Assembly (NCBI RefSeq): GCF_015594725.1
Contig: NZ_JADNRC010000008.1
Span: 124,001-188,000, forward strand
DNA: 64,000 nt
Reading direction: 5' to 3'
From: Flavobacterium sp. ALJ2
Lineage (GTDB): Bacteria > Bacteroidota > Bacteroidia > Flavobacteriales > Flavobacteriaceae
In this document: one piece after another, positions 18,390-27,894 of the stretch
Numbering within the stretch: the stretch's first letter is position 1
Layout: the number at the start of each line of letters is the position of its first letter
Notes under the pieces: generated by a model
What the model saw: the letters and a program-made list of their open reading frames with translations, nothing else
The model's database searches: none
Told to the model about the DNA's origin: nothing
Program-made: the position numbers and the translations under genes

Positions 18390-19262
18390 ATGGAAATCTA
18401 TCAATTGCAATATTTTATTAAAACAGCAGAAATACTTCATTTTACAAAAGCTGCTGAGTTGTGTTTTGTAACCCAATCGGGATTGTCACAGCAAATAAAA
18501 AAATTAGAAGAAGAACTCGGAATGCCTTTGTTTGTTAGGATTGGTAAGAAAGTCCAACTCACTGAAGCAGGGTCGGTTTTTTTGATCCATGCCAAACAAG
18601 TAATAGAAAACGTTCAGAACGGGAAGCAAGCTATTGATGATTTGAATGAGATGATTGGTGGTGAACTCCGAATTGGGGTTACTTATATTTTTGGTCTTTT
18701 GGTTTTGCCAATTGTCAATTTATTTGCGAGAACTTACCCGAATTTAAAAATTGTGGTTGAATATGGGACTACAGAACCCATGCAAAAAAAATTATTGAAT
18801 AATGAGTTAGATTTGGTTTTATTAATTTCTTCATATGAAATAGAAGAGCCATTTCATAAAGTCCCTTTGTTTACTTCTGATTTAGTTATGGCTGTTGCTA
18901 AATCGCATGAGCTCGCAAGTTTAGATACAATTGCTTTTAAAGAAATAGAAAAGCTACCGCTTATTTTACCTGCAAGAGGGTTTAATTCCAGAGAGTTTTT
19001 GGATGAATTGTTTATAAAGAATAATATGAAACCTCGAGTTGCTATAGAGCTAAATGCAATTCATGCCTTATTTCGATTGGTTGAAGGTGGCCATTGGGCG
19101 ACTGTAGTTACAGAAAAAGCACTAAAAGGCTGGGATAACCTTAAAGCAATCCAGATAACGGGAGTGGCAACAAAGAGAGATTCGTTTATGCTTACTATAG
19201 GAGGAGCATATCAAAAAAAGGCAGTAAAACTGTTTGTAGAAGAATTTAAAAAAAGTATGTAA
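18390..19262 (+). CDS. LysR-family transcriptional regulator
   Basis: 290 residues. The N-terminal winged helix-turn-helix (MEIYQLQYFIKTAEILHFTK, then AAELCFVTQSGLSQQIKKLE) is followed by a substrate-binding domain (about 90-290, starting GGELRIGVTYIFGLLVLPIV), as in CynR/CysB-like activators. The inducer is unknown. Divergent to the MFS exporter, which is its most likely target by gene arrangement. Confidence 0.93.
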   Translation: MEIYQLQYFIKTAEILHFTKAAELCFVTQSGLSQQIKKLEEELGMPLFVRIGKKVQLTEAGSVFLIHAKQVIENVQNGKQAIDDLNEMIGGELRIGVTYIFGLLVLPIVNLFARTYPNLKIVVEYGTTEPMQKKLLNNELDLVLLISSYEIEEPFHKVPLFTSDLVMAVAKSHELASLDTIAFKEIEKLPLILPARGFNSREFLDELFIKNNMKPRVAIELNAIHALFRLVEGGHWATVVTEKALKGWDNLKAIQITGVATKRDSFMLTIGGAYQKKAVKLFVEEFKKSM

Positions 19263-19322
19263 GGATTAGTTGATTTTATTTTAATAACTCAGTTTTTTTC
19301 ATGTTATTTGCAATCCTATAAT

Positions 19323-19407
19323 AGAGAGGTGGCCGAGTGGCTGAAGGCGCACGCTTGGAAAGCGTGTATATGGCAACATATCGTGGGTTCGAATCCCATC
19401 CTCTCTG
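19323..19407 (+). tRNA. tRNA-Ser (anticodon GGA)
   Basis: 85-nt class II tRNA. Acceptor stem AGAGAGG/CCTCTCT, D-arm GCCGAGTGGCTGAAGGC, anticodon stem-loop CACGC-TTGGAAA-GCGTG giving GGA, a variable arm (TATATGGCAACATATC), and T-arm GTGGGTTCGAATCCCAT. Discriminator base is G. CCA is not encoded in full. A restriction-modification operon begins 166 bp downstream. Confidence 0.97.
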
Positions 19408-19434
19408 CAAAACCATTGGTTTTTAATGCTTGTG

Positions 19435-19472
19435 CCCAATTTTACACTCAGAAATGTAAGATTGGGTTTTTT
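19435..19472 (+). terminator. Terminator downstream of tRNA-Ser
   Basis: 12-bp stem CCCAATTTTACA/TGTAAGATTGGG with one G-T pair and an 8-nt loop, followed by six T residues. Confidence 0.85.
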
Positions 19473-19530
19473 ACTGCAATTAATTGCTTTAATCCTTATC
19501 GTTATCTTATGGGTTAAAAAAATATTTAAC

Positions 19531-19538
19531 TACTTTTG
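19531..19538 (+). promoter_or_regulatory. Candidate -7 element of the hsd operon
   Basis: TACTTTTG matches TAnnTTTG, 35 nt upstream of the hsdR ATG. No convincing -33 TTTG is seen at the expected distance. Confidence 0.45.
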
Positions 19539-19573
19539 AATAATAAGTTTATAAGGACTCATTTTTTTATTAA

Positions 19574-22552
19574 ATGACAAAAGAAAAACAAATTGAAGAA
19601 AGCTTAGTTAATAAGCTGAAAGATTTAAAATATACTTATCGCCCAGAGATATGCGATAGACATTCTCTTGAAAAAAACTTTAGAGATAAGTTTGAAGCAC
19701 TTAACAGAGTAAATTTAAGTAACTCTGAATTTGCTCGTTTGCGTGACGAAATTATTACTCAGGATGTTTTTTTAGCTTCAAAAACTTTACGTGAAAAGAA
19801 TTATTTTCAGCGTGAAGACGGAACGCCTTTGCACTATACTTTGGTAAATATAAAAGATTGGTGCAAAAATGAATTTGAGGTAATTAACCAGTTAAGAATA
19901 AATACTGAAAATAGTAACCATCGTTACGATGTCGTTATTTTGATTAATGGTTTGCCAGTTGTTCAAATTGAGTTAAAAGGGATAAGCATATCTCCAAGAC
20001 AGGCAATGCAACAAATTGTTGATTATAAAAATGACGCAGGTAATGGCTATACAAATTCGTTAATGTGTTTTATGCAGTTGTTTATAGTAAGCAACCAATC
20101 TAATACCTATTATTTTGCGAATAACAAAAACCAACATTTTCAGTTTAATGCTGATGAACAGTTTTTACCTGTTTATAAATTAGCTGATGAGAAAAACTAC
20201 AAAATCAATAACTTAGATTTATTTGCTGATAAATTTTTGTCTAAATGCACTTTGGGCGAAATGATTAGTAAATATATGGTATTGGTTGAAAGTGAACAAA
20301 AGCTTTTAGTGATGCGCCCTTATCAAATCTATGCGGTGAAAGCGATTGTCGATTGTATCAATCAGAATCGTGGAAACGGATATATTTGGCACACTACAGG
20401 AAGTGGTAAAACTTTAACTTCTTTTAAAGCGTCAACACTTTTGAAAGAAAATCCTGAAATTGATAAGTGTTTATTTGTTGTAGACAGAAAAGATTTAGAT
20501 AGACAAACAAGAGAAGAGTTCAATAAATTTCAAGAAGGAAGTGTTGAAGAAAATACTAATACAGAAAGCTTGGTTAGACGTTTATTATCTTTTGATTATT
20601 CAGATAAAGTAATTGTTACAACTATTCAAAAATTAGGTTTAGCTCTTGATGATACTAAAAATTACAAAGAACGATTAGAATATCTGAAAGACAGGCGAAT
20701 GGTATTTATTTTTGACGAATGCCATCGCTCTCAATTTGGGGAGAACCATAGAGCAATAAAAGAGTTTTTCCCAAATTCTCAATTGTTTGGATTTACAGGA
20801 ACACCTATTTTTGAAGAAAATTCAAATTATACTGTACGAGAAGGTGAAGAAGCAACTTATAAAACAACCGAATCTATTTTTGAAAAAGAGTTGCACGCTT
20901 ATACCATAACACATGCAATTGAAGACAAAAATGTATTGCGTTTTCATATTGATTATTTTAAAGGCCAGGGAGATATAAAACCAAAACCGGGTGAAGTGAT
21001 TGCACAGCAAGCAATAGTTGATGCTATTTTAGAAAAACACGATGCTGCAACAAATCACAGAAAATTTAATGCGGTTTTGGCAACGGCTTCTATAAATAAT
21101 GCTATTGAATATTATCGTTTATTTAAGCAAACCCAGCAAAAAAAGAAAGAAACGGATGAAGATTATATTCCTCTAAATATTGCTTGTGTTTTCTCTCCGC
21201 CTGCTCAATTAATAGCTAAAGAAGGAGACCAAAAAAATGCGGATGATATCAAACAATTGCAAGAAGATTTACAGCAAGAGAAGTTTGATAATCAAGTAAA
21301 TCCAGAAGAGAAGAAACAAGCATTGATTGAAATTATTGACGATTACAACAAACAGTTTAGAACAAATCATAGCATTAACGAATTTGACGGTTATTATCAG
21401 GATGTACAAAAACGTATCAAAGACCAAAAGTGGGCACTTCCACGCAAAGAAAGAATAGACATCACTATTGTAGTAGATATGCTACTTACAGGTTTTGATT
21501 CTAAATTTTTGAATACTTTATACGTAGATAAAAACTTAAAGTACCATGGTTTAATTCAGGCTTTTTCGCGTACCAATCGTATATTGAATGATACAAAACC
21601 GTATGGTAACATTTTAGATTTCCGTTCACAGAAAGAACAAGTAAACAATGCAATTACATTATTTTCAGGAGAAAACAACGATAAAGCCATTAAAATCTGG
21701 ATGGTTGATCCTGCTCCTGTGGTTATAGAAGAGTATAAAAAAGCTGTAGAAGCTTTGGGATATTTTATGGAAGAAAATAATTTAGTATGTGAGCCTTCTG
21801 AAGTTTATAATTTGAGAGGCGATAGCGCTAAAATTGCTTTTGTAAGGAACTTTAAAGAAGTACAGAAACTAAAGACACAATTAGATCAATATACTGATTT
21901 AAACGAAACACAAAAAGAAGCAATAGAAAGCATTTTACCAACAGATCGTTTGCAGTCGTTTAGAAGTTCGTATTTAGAAACAGCCAGACAATATAAAGCA
22001 ATACAGGATAAAGAAGGTAATAATGCTCCAGTTGATGTACAGCAATTGGATTTTGAATTTGTTTTGTTTGCTTCTGCGGTCATTGACTATGATTATATCA
22101 TGAATTTGGTAGCTGATAACTTGCAGATGAAACCGTCTAAACAAAAAATGACGAAGCAGGAAATTATTAGTTTGTTAACTTCTACTGCCAATTTAATGGA
22201 AGAACAGGAAGATTTAACCGATTATATCAATAGTTTAGATTGGAACATTGGACAAGATGTAGAAAAACTACGTAAAGGATACCAAGCTTTTAAAGCTGCA
22301 AAAAATGATAAAGCCTTAGCCAAAATTGCATTTTCACACGGTTTACAGACAATCGATTTAAAAATATTTGTTGAAAATATTATGAGTCGATTGATTTTTG
22401 ATGGTGAAAAATTAACCGATTTGTTAGAACCTTTAGAACTGAACTGGAAAGAGCGAAGTGTAAAAGAACAAGCTCTTATGACCGATTTAATACCTCTACT
22501 TAAAAAACAAGCCCAAGGGCAAGAAATATCTGGACTTACGGCTTATGAATAA
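19574..22552 (+). CDS. hsdR: Type I restriction enzyme R subunit
   Basis: 992 residues, normal for HsdR. An N-terminal PD-(D/E)xK nuclease is visible as RYDVVILI (Asp119) with QIELK (Glu133, Lys135). The SF2 helicase/translocase follows: Walker A HTTGSGKT (about 273-280), DECH box (381-384), FGFTGTP, and the late QAFSRTNRI motif VI-like segment. A C-terminal helical domain binds HsdM/HsdS. It translocates and cuts unmodified DNA. hsdS starts 8 bp before its stop, so the two are translationally coupled. The order R-S-(ATPase)-M is unusual compared with the common R-M-S. Confidence 0.96.
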   Translation: MTKEKQIEESLVNKLKDLKYTYRPEICDRHSLEKNFRDKFEALNRVNLSNSEFARLRDEIITQDVFLASKTLREKNYFQREDGTPLHYTLVNIKDWCKNEFEVINQLRINTENSNHRYDVVILINGLPVVQIELKGISISPRQAMQQIVDYKNDAGNGYTNSLMCFMQLFIVSNQSNTYYFANNKNQHFQFNADEQFLPVYKLADEKNYKINNLDLFADKFLSKCTLGEMISKYMVLVESEQKLLVMRPYQIYAVKAIVDCINQNRGNGYIWHTTGSGKTLTSFKASTLLKENPEIDKCLFVVDRKDLDRQTREEFNKFQEGSVEENTNTESLVRRLLSFDYSDKVIVTTIQKLGLALDDTKNYKERLEYLKDRRMVFIFDECHRSQFGENHRAIKEFFPNSQLFGFTGTPIFEENSNYTVREGEEATYKTTESIFEKELHAYTITHAIEDKNVLRFHIDYFKGQGDIKPKPGEVIAQQAIVDAILEKHDAATNHRKFNAVLATASINNAIEYYRLFKQTQQKKKETDEDYIPLNIACVFSPPAQLIAKEGDQKNADDIKQLQEDLQQEKFDNQVNPEEKKQALIEIIDDYNKQFRTNHSINEFDGYYQDVQKRIKDQKWALPRKERIDITIVVDMLLTGFDSKFLNTLYVDKNLKYHGLIQAFSRTNRILNDTKPYGNILDFRSQKEQVNNAITLFSGENNDKAIKIWMVDPAPVVIEEYKKAVEALGYFMEENNLVCEPSEVYNLRGDSAKIAFVRNFKEVQKLKTQLDQYTDLNETQKEAIESILPTDRLQSFRSSYLETARQYKAIQDKEGNNAPVDVQQLDFEFVLFASAVIDYDYIMNLVADNLQMKPSKQKMTKQEIISLLTSTANLMEEQEDLTDYINSLDWNIGQDVEKLRKGYQAFKAAKNDKALAKIAFSHGLQTIDLKIFVENIMSRLIFDGEKLTDLLEPLELNWKERSVKEQALMTDLIPLLKKQAQGQEISGLTAYE

Positions 22553-23849
22553 TAAAACACATAAATTAATTCCTGAATTGCGTTTTTCTGAGTTTGTAAA
22601 TAAAGAGGAATGGATATCTGAACCTTTAAATAAAACCTATCGTTTTCTAATAACAAATTCATTTTCAAGAGAAAATTTAAATTATAAAGATGGATTGGTT
22701 AAAAATATCCACTATGGAGATATACATACTAAGTTCTCTACCTTATTTGACATTCAAAAAGAAAGAGTTCCATATATCAATTCTAATATATCAATTGATC
22801 GAATTAACCAAGATAATTATTGCGAAGAAGGAGATATAGTTTTTGCTGATGCATCAGAAGATATTCAAGATGTTGGAAAAAGTATAGAAATAATAAATTT
22901 AAATGATGAAAAATTATTATCTGGATTGCATACATTGTTAGCGAGACAAATCGAACAGAAATTAATAATAGGATTTGGAGGTTATTTATTTAAATCAGAA
23001 TTCATAAGAAAACAAATCCAAAAAGAAGCTCAAGGAACAAAAGTACTAAGTATATCTGCAACAAGAATTTCCAAGATTAATATTTACTATCCTAAAAGTC
23101 CTATTGAACAAAAAAAAATAGTTGATTGTTTTGCTTCATTAGATGAATTAATAACAGCTCATATAGATAAATTAGAAACTTTAAAAACCTACAAAAAAGG
23201 ATTAATGCAAAATCTTTTTCCTCAAGAAGGTGAAAAAGTGCCTAAGTTAAGATTTAAGAAGTTTGAAAAAGATGGAAATTGGGAAAAAAAGAGTTTAGAG
23301 AAAGTTGCTGATATCGTTACTGGAAATACTCCTAGTACAAACGAAACTCAATATTACAATGGTGGGAAATTATTTGTATCTCCTGCTGATATTAATGAAT
23401 ATAGATATTTAACACAAACTAGGACTAGATTAAGCGATTTAGGATTTTCAAGAACACGAAAAATAAAAGAAAATAGTGTTTTGTTTGTTTGTATTGGTTC
23501 AACAATTGGAAAAATAGTACAGACAAAGGTTGAATGTGCTACAAACCAACAAATAAATTCTTTAACATGCTTTGAAAATTATTCAGACGATTTTCTCTAT
23601 TCAGTTTTAGAACACCATGCTTCTAAAATAGCTGATTTGGCAGGAAATCACGCAGTGCCAATTATAAATAAATCCACATTTTCGGCGATTGAATTAAACT
23701 TTCCTCCAACATTCGAGGAACAACAAAAAGTAGCTGTTACATTTTCTTCTTTAGATGAATTAATCTCAGAGCAAGCAAATAAAATTGAAAATTTAAAACT
23801 GCATAAAAAAGGGTTAATGCAAGGGCTATTTCCTAAAGTAAAAAATTAA
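22545..23849 (+). CDS. hsdS: Type I restriction enzyme specificity subunit S
   Basis: 434 residues with two target-recognition domains (about 1-170 and 225-400). Each is followed by a conserved coiled-coil spacer with near-repeated sequence: SLDELITAHIDKLETLKTYK then KGLMQNLFP, and SLDELISEQANKIENLKLHK then KGLMQGLFP. It sets the bipartite DNA target for methylation and cleavage. The start overlaps hsdR by 8 bp, and the ATPase gene begins 3 bp after its stop. Confidence 0.95.
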   Translation: MNNKTHKLIPELRFSEFVNKEEWISEPLNKTYRFLITNSFSRENLNYKDGLVKNIHYGDIHTKFSTLFDIQKERVPYINSNISIDRINQDNYCEEGDIVFADASEDIQDVGKSIEIINLNDEKLLSGLHTLLARQIEQKLIIGFGGYLFKSEFIRKQIQKEAQGTKVLSISATRISKINIYYPKSPIEQKKIVDCFASLDELITAHIDKLETLKTYKKGLMQNLFPQEGEKVPKLRFKKFEKDGNWEKKSLEKVADIVTGNTPSTNETQYYNGGKLFVSPADINEYRYLTQTRTRLSDLGFSRTRKIKENSVLFVCIGSTIGKIVQTKVECATNQQINSLTCFENYSDDFLYSVLEHHASKIADLAGNHAVPIINKSTFSAIELNFPPTFEEQQKVAVTFSSLDELISEQANKIENLKLHKKGLMQGLFPKVKN

Positions 23850-23852
23850 AGT

Positions 23853-24926
23853 ATGAGTACATTAAAAGAAATAGCTCAAGAATTAAAAGTTGCAAAAGAG
23901 AAAATTATTCTTGTTTATGCTTTTAATGCAACGGGAAAAACACGATTATCAGTTGAATATAAAAATATAACCAAAAATCCTGATGATGGGAGTCATACTG
24001 GAGTTTACTATAATGCCTTTAGTGAGGATTTATTTGTTTGGGATAATGATGAAGAACATGATAATGCAAACATAAAACTAGATGTTGTATTAAGTTCATT
24101 AAATCAATTTCATTCATTATTACTGGACACAGAAATATTAGAAGAAACACTAGCATTATATCATCCAAGATATAAATTCAATTTAAATCTTTATGAGGAT
24201 GCAGATAGAGAAAAAGGTATTCATTCGGTAACTTTTTATTTAGATGATGAAAATAACAATCCTATAAAAATATCAAGAGGCGAAGAAAGAATTTTTATCT
24301 GGTGTTTTTTTGTTGCTTTATTTGAAACAGACTCATGGACTGGTGGACAAGATGCTCATTTCTTCATTGATGATCCTGTTTCGAGTATGGATGATCATAA
24401 TATCTTTTTGACTGCAGAATCTATAACGAAGTTAATAGATGATACATTTCCAAAAAAGCAAATAATTGTTACGACCCACCATATAGGATTGTTTTCTATA
24501 TTATTTGATAGATTAAGTAAAGGAGAAAAAAGCGATAAATACAAAAAGAATTCAAAGTTTTTTATGCTTAAAAAGCAAAAAAACGAATTAGAATTAAAGC
24601 CTTTTAATAAGGAAGTATTTCTTTTTCATTTACATCTTTTGCAAGTATTGTCAGAAGCGAAAAATTCAGGAGAATTATACACTTTTCATTTTGTTCTTTT
24701 ACGTCAATTATTAGAGAATATTACTTCATTTATAGGTACAAGTCAAATAACATTATTATTGCAGGAAATAAAAGTAGAAAAACCTGAAGATACAATATTG
24801 ATGATTAATTCATTATCGCACACAAGAGTTTTTACTCCTCAAATAAGCGAGATGAACGAAGAGCAGGTAAAAGTATTTAGTGAAGTATTTGATAAACTCT
24901 TAATTAAATACAATTTCAAATTTTAA
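23853..24926 (+). CDS. PrrC-like ATPase, candidate anticodon nuclease
   Basis: 357 residues. ABC/RecF-type ATPase domain (about 15-240): Walker A AFNATGKT (23-30, Ala in place of the usual first Gly), signature-like ISRGEE (140-145), Walker B/D-loop HFFIDDPVSSMDD (169-181), H-loop VTTHH (206-210). The C-terminal domain has Arg284-x3-Glu288 and His323. In the T4-triggered anticodon nuclease PrrC the catalytic residues reported are Arg320, Glu324 and His356, so order and spacing are close (R-x3-E, then 35 here against 32). PrrC is also nested in a type I hsd locus. Known: PrrC is held latent by HsdRMS and cuts tRNA-Lys when the enzyme is inactivated. Inferred: a similar backup here. An unrelated Rlo-type ATPase remains possible. 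Confidence 0.75.
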   Translation: MSTLKEIAQELKVAKEKIILVYAFNATGKTRLSVEYKNITKNPDDGSHTGVYYNAFSEDLFVWDNDEEHDNANIKLDVVLSSLNQFHSLLLDTEILEETLALYHPRYKFNLNLYEDADREKGIHSVTFYLDDENNNPIKISRGEERIFIWCFFVALFETDSWTGGQDAHFFIDDPVSSMDDHNIFLTAESITKLIDDTFPKKQIIVTTHHIGLFSILFDRLSKGEKSDKYKKNSKFFMLKKQKNELELKPFNKEVFLFHLHLLQVLSEAKNSGELYTFHFVLLRQLLENITSFIGTSQITLLLQEIKVEKPEDTILMINSLSHTRVFTPQISEMNEEQVKVFSEVFDKLLIKYNFKF

Positions 24927-24935
24927 TCAAAAAAA

Positions 24936-26564
24936 ATGACAAAAAAAGAACAACAACAATTAGGTAAAACCCTTTGGGATATTGCAGACAACTTACGAGG
25001 TGCAATGAATGCCGATGATTTTCGTGATTATATGCTGTCGTTTCTTTTTCTGAGATATTTATCTGCTAATTATGAAGAATCTGCAAAAAAAGAATTAGGC
25101 AGAGATTATCCTGATAATACTCCTAAAGATGTTATGTCTAAGTTAAAGGTTAGTACACCTTTAGAGATTTGGTACACAGAAAACTCAACAGATGTTGAGT
25201 TTTTTGAAAAACAAATGCGTAAAAAAATTCATTACGTTATTGAACCAAAATATTTGTGGAGTAATATAACAGAAATGGCTCGCACTCATAGTGATGATTT
25301 GTTGGAAACATTAAATAAAGGATTTGATTATATAGAAAATCAATCATTTGGAAATGCATTTCAAGGTTTGTTCTCTGAGATTAATTTGAATTCTGAAAAA
25401 TTAGGAAAAACGCATAAAGATAGAAATGATAAACTTTGTGTTATTATTCAAAAAATTTCAGAAGGAATCAAAGATTTTAGTACTGATTCTGATACTTTAG
25501 GAGATGCTTATGAGTATTTAATTGGCCAGTTTGCAGCTGGTTCTGGAAAAAAAGCAGGAGAATTTTATACGCCACAACAAATATCTTCTATACTTTCTGA
25601 AATTGTAACTCTAGATAGTCAGGATCCAACAACAGGACCAAAGAATAAACTGGAAAGGGTATTGGATTTTGCAAGCGGTTCAGGTTCTTTATTGCTTAAT
25701 GTTAGAAAACGCATTAAAGACAACGGAGGAAGTGTTGGAAAAATATACGGTCAGGAAAAAAACATTACAACGTACAATTTAGCTCGTATGAACATGCTAT
25801 TACACGGCATGAAAGATACCGAGTTTGAAATATTTCATGGCGATACTTTACTCAATCAATGGGATGAATTAAACGAAATGAATCCTGCAAAAAAAATCGA
25901 GTTTGATGCTATTGTAGCCAATCCGCCATTTAGTTTGCGTTGGGAGCCTAACGAAGCAATGGCTGAAGATTTTCGTTTTAAAAGTTATGGTTTAGCCCCA
26001 AAATCTGCAGCTGATTTTGCTTTTTTACTGCACGGTTTTCATTTCTTAAGCCAAAACGGAACAATGGCAATTATTTTACCTCACGGTGTATTATTCCGTG
26101 GCGGGGCAGAAGAGAGAATTAGAACCAAATTGTTGAAAGATAACAATATCGATACCGTTATTGGTTTGCCTTCTAATTTGTTTTATTCTACTGGAATTCC
26201 GGTTTGTATTATAGTTCTTAAAAAATGTAAAAAAGAAGATGATGTTCTTTTTATCAATGCCAGCGAACATTTTGAAAAAGGTAAAAGACAAAATACATTA
26301 AGCGAAGCGCATTTCAAAAAAATTATTGATACTTACAAATACAGAAACGAACTACCAAGATATTCAAGAAGAGTATCAATGGAAGAAATTGCAAATCAGG
26401 GATACAATTTAAATATTTCTCGTTATGTAAATACTACTGTTGCAGAAGAAAAAATTGATTTAGTAGAAGTCAATAAAAAATCGAAAGCTATAGATTTAGA
26501 GATTGAAAAATTTACAAATGAACATAATAAATTTTTAGACGAGTTAGGTTTGCCAAGGATTTAA
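24936..26564 (+). CDS. hsdM: Type I restriction enzyme M subunit (N6-adenine methyltransferase)
   Basis: 542 residues. The N-terminal HsdM_N helical domain starts KTLWDIADNLRG. GEFYTPQQISSIL precedes the SAM-binding motif I DFASGSG (244-250). The catalytic NPPF motif (329-332) is intact, so N6-adenine methylation is expected. The C-terminal helix EIEKFTNEHNKFLDELG packs with HsdS. Last gene of the operon, 9 bp after the ATPase gene, and followed by a terminator. Confidence 0.96.
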   Translation: MTKKEQQQLGKTLWDIADNLRGAMNADDFRDYMLSFLFLRYLSANYEESAKKELGRDYPDNTPKDVMSKLKVSTPLEIWYTENSTDVEFFEKQMRKKIHYVIEPKYLWSNITEMARTHSDDLLETLNKGFDYIENQSFGNAFQGLFSEINLNSEKLGKTHKDRNDKLCVIIQKISEGIKDFSTDSDTLGDAYEYLIGQFAAGSGKKAGEFYTPQQISSILSEIVTLDSQDPTTGPKNKLERVLDFASGSGSLLLNVRKRIKDNGGSVGKIYGQEKNITTYNLARMNMLLHGMKDTEFEIFHGDTLLNQWDELNEMNPAKKIEFDAIVANPPFSLRWEPNEAMAEDFRFKSYGLAPKSAADFAFLLHGFHFLSQNGTMAIILPHGVLFRGGAEERIRTKLLKDNNIDTVIGLPSNLFYSTGIPVCIIVLKKCKKEDDVLFINASEHFEKGKRQNTLSEAHFKKIIDTYKYRNELPRYSRRVSMEEIANQGYNLNISRYVNTTVAEEKIDLVEVNKKSKAIDLEIEKFTNEHNKFLDELGLPRI

Positions 26565-26604
26565 AGAATTCTCAATAGTCATTTAGAATGTCTATAAATA
26601 CAAA

Positions 26605-26637
26605 AAAGAGATTTGAAACTTTCAGATCTCTTTTTTG
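26605..26637. terminator. Terminator after hsdM, convergent with the XRE gene
   Basis: 13-bp stem AAAGAGATTTGAA/TTCAGATCTCTTT with one mismatch or wobble and a 3-nt loop. T runs on the plus side and A runs before it, so it can serve both strands. Confidence 0.75.
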
Positions 26638-26655
26638 TTATAAATATAAAAGGCT

Positions 26656-27039
26656 TTATTTCCCTTTTAATAATTTCTCCAAATATTCGTTTTTATCTTT
26701 TTCAGCCTGAACTAAGCGTTCGTAAAGTTCGACAACTTTATCTAAAGGATTAAAATTGCAATAATTACCAGTATTAAAAACTCCATTATCATAAATGTTA
26801 TTGAAATAATTAATCACATTTTCTTCTGTAAAATTTTTAATTGCTTCAACAGATACTCCAAGAGCTTTTGCAACTTCAATAAGTTTTTCTTCATCAACAT
26901 TTTCGCTTGCTTCAATATTAGAAACAGATTGTTGAGTTAAGCCAATTGCAAAAGCCAACGCTTCTTGTTTCATGCCTTTAAGTTCTCTAATTCGGCTAAT
27001 ATTTCTGCCAATATGTTTTGGTTTTATTGCTGTGCTCAT
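26656..27039 (-). CDS. XRE-family DNA-binding regulator
   Basis: 127 residues. HTH_3 domain at about 9-65 (IGRNISRIRELKGMKQEALA, then IGLTQQSVSNIEASENVDEE). The C-terminal part ends in a charged coiled coil (VVELYERLVQAEKDKNEYLEKL). It lies convergent to the hsd operon with 91 bp between stops. It could regulate the neighbouring restriction genes like a control protein, but many flavobacterial genomes have such orphan XRE genes. No second gene is coupled to it. Confidence 0.85.
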   Translation of the reverse strand: MSTAIKPKHIGRNISRIRELKGMKQEALAFAIGLTQQSVSNIEASENVDEEKLIEVAKALGVSVEAIKNFTEENVINYFNNIYDNGVFNTGNYCNFNPLDKVVELYERLVQAEKDKNEYLEKLLKGK

Positions 27040-27215
27040 ATATCAAAGATATTTAAAATTCTTAAAGGAAAATATATTTTAGTCAAAACAGGCTTGTTTT
27101 TGTAAGATACGGTTTTCATTATGTATGCAAAAATACAGTTTTTCAGATGATTAATTAAAACACAATCCATCAATTTTTAAATGCAGTATTTTTGTTTATA
27201 TTATAACATAGAAGT

Positions 27216-27836
27216 CTATCCTAAATCAATTTTTTCAAAGTTAGGAGTAAATGCTAGTAAATCTGTAAACAGGAGTTTGTTATCTCTCGTTTCGTAGCTC
27301 CAATTTATAAATTGCAGATAATGTGATGGGGTGTTATTACCTAAAGTACTTCTGTTGTCCAAAAGGTCTTTACAGTTTTTATTGTCTAACCATTCAAAAA
27401 TTTCTGTAAACGTTTTACCTTCTTGTCTTATAAACGAAGCAAGCTCCGGAAGAATCGATTTTGTTTCTTCAGAAATATGGATGTTTAATCCATATCTCGA
27501 TTCAAATTTTGAAATGCTATACTTGTCAAGATCTGTTATGAATTTTGGATTTAGCTTTAATTGTTCCTCAATATTAGTTTTTTCTTCTGCAGATATTGGT
27601 TTCAAAAAGGTACTTGAGCAAAAGTCGGTTCCAACTTGTTTTTTTAATTTTGAATTAAAAAGACGTTTGAGTATTACCAAAGGCTCATCCAGAGTTCCAA
27701 TCTTATCTTTTGGGATTGCACCAACAAACGAATGATATTCTTCAAACTCAATAGGAACAAATTTCTCAATTCGATGAATCCCTTTTGCATAGGATTTAAC
27801 CCATTGCCCAACTTTAAAATCTTTATGTGTATTCAT
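27216..27836 (-). CDS. Hypothetical protein
   Basis: 206 residues, no signal peptide or membrane segment. Starts with VGQWVKSYAKGIHRIEKF, an SH3-like small beta segment often seen in proteins of unknown function. The C-terminal half is helical, with Trp-rich ends (EIFEWLDNKNCKDLL, QFINWSYETRDNKLLFTDLL). I do not recognise the family. Flanked downstream by the XRE gene (176 bp away) and upstream by a 150-bp inverted-repeat element. Confidence 0.65.
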   Translation of the reverse strand: MNTHKDFKVGQWVKSYAKGIHRIEKFVPIEFEEYHSFVGAIPKDKIGTLDEPLVILKRLFNSKLKKQVGTDFCSSTFLKPISAEEKTNIEEQLKLNPKFITDLDKYSISKFESRYGLNIHISEETKSILPELASFIRQEGKTFTEIFEWLDNKNCKDLLDNRSTLGNNTPSHYLQFINWSYETRDNKLLFTDLLAFTPNFEKIDLG

Positions 27837-27894
27837 AATCTGAAACGATATAATTTAAAATTTTAATTAGTTGAGTGTAATTCGGAAAAATGGT

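Noticed and set aside
19308..19517. Open frame of 69 codons across the tRNA-Ser gene
   Set aside because: It reads through the structured tRNA and its terminator, so it is chance.
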